Both the position numbers and the translations under genes were made by a program. A DNA stretch of 64,000 nt. Origin: Nematopogon swammerdamellus (lineage: Eukaryota > Arthropoda > Insecta > Lepidoptera > Adelidae). Shown one piece after another: positions 63,946-64,000 of the stretch. Position 1 is the first letter of the stretch, and each line of letters begins with the position of its first letter. The DNA is taken from contig OX336350.1 in the NCBI GenBank assembly GCA_946902875.1, positions 21,194,048-21,258,047 of the forward strand, read 5' to 3'. Under the pieces are notes generated by a model, which was not told the DNA's origin, searched no databases, and saw nothing but the letters and a program-made list of their open reading frames with translations.

Positions 63946-64000
63946 CCTATATTAAGTCTGAAAACAGGATATTATCTTGATAAATTTACCTTATTTTAAT

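Overview
The window looks like nuclear DNA of an insect, most probably a moth or butterfly. It is intron-bearing, AT-rich and crowded with transposable elements. The repeat families (SINE-like elements, MITEs, RTE and jockey-like LINE tails, an R2/R4-type LINE) are of the kind I associate with Lepidoptera. That assignment rests on memory of such repeats, not on a search. There are no operons, Shine-Dalgarno sites or CRISPR arrays.

Host genes are few. The secure one is at the right end, on the minus strand: a complete four-exon gene for 5-formyltetrahydrofolate cyclo-ligase (MTHFS). Its exons are 63634-63512, 60696-60538, 59398-59305 and 58349-58111, all joined by GT/AG sites, and they give 204 residues. 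There is an intact tRNA-Asp(GTC) at 10713-10784. A probable last exon of an unrecognised one-helix membrane protein lies at 52063-52260, plus strand. Three weaker candidates are noted: a possible first exon at 11840, a 45-residue small ORF at 62456 antisense inside MTHFS intron 1, and a possible alternative exon at 52709.

Mobile DNA dominates. The best-preserved element is a site-specific-type LINE (about 12462-17207) with one uninterrupted 1381-residue protein. The protein has two tandem N-terminal repeats, a reverse transcriptase, a CCHC knuckle and a restriction-like endonuclease, and the element sits between two TA microsatellites. A second LINE (43856-46819) keeps an open reverse-transcriptase frame but has lost its 5' endonuclease region. 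Many short 3' tails of jockey-like and RTE LINEs are scattered around. One RTE tail (37711-38145) has a 13-bp target duplication.

Non-autonomous families recur. Here I call them A (poly-A tail, with tRNA-like and 5S-rRNA-like modules), B (same 5' head as A but a TATG-repeat tail like the RTE), C (ends in a box-B-like motif), D (terminal inverted repeats with tRNA-like inserts) and H (tRNA-derived). DNA-transposon-like pieces include a hAT MITE with an 8-bp duplication, a 290-bp MITE family with 7-bp duplications, TA-flanked inverted-repeat elements and several two-copy fold-back families.

Tandem arrays are a 34-bp satellite at the left end, an inverted GC-rich array (2104-3618), an 865-bp CT tract, a 30-bp palindromic array (33696-33864) and a 32-bp satellite (57415-58113) that runs directly into the MTHFS stop codon. 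Stretches where I recognise nothing are stated as such.
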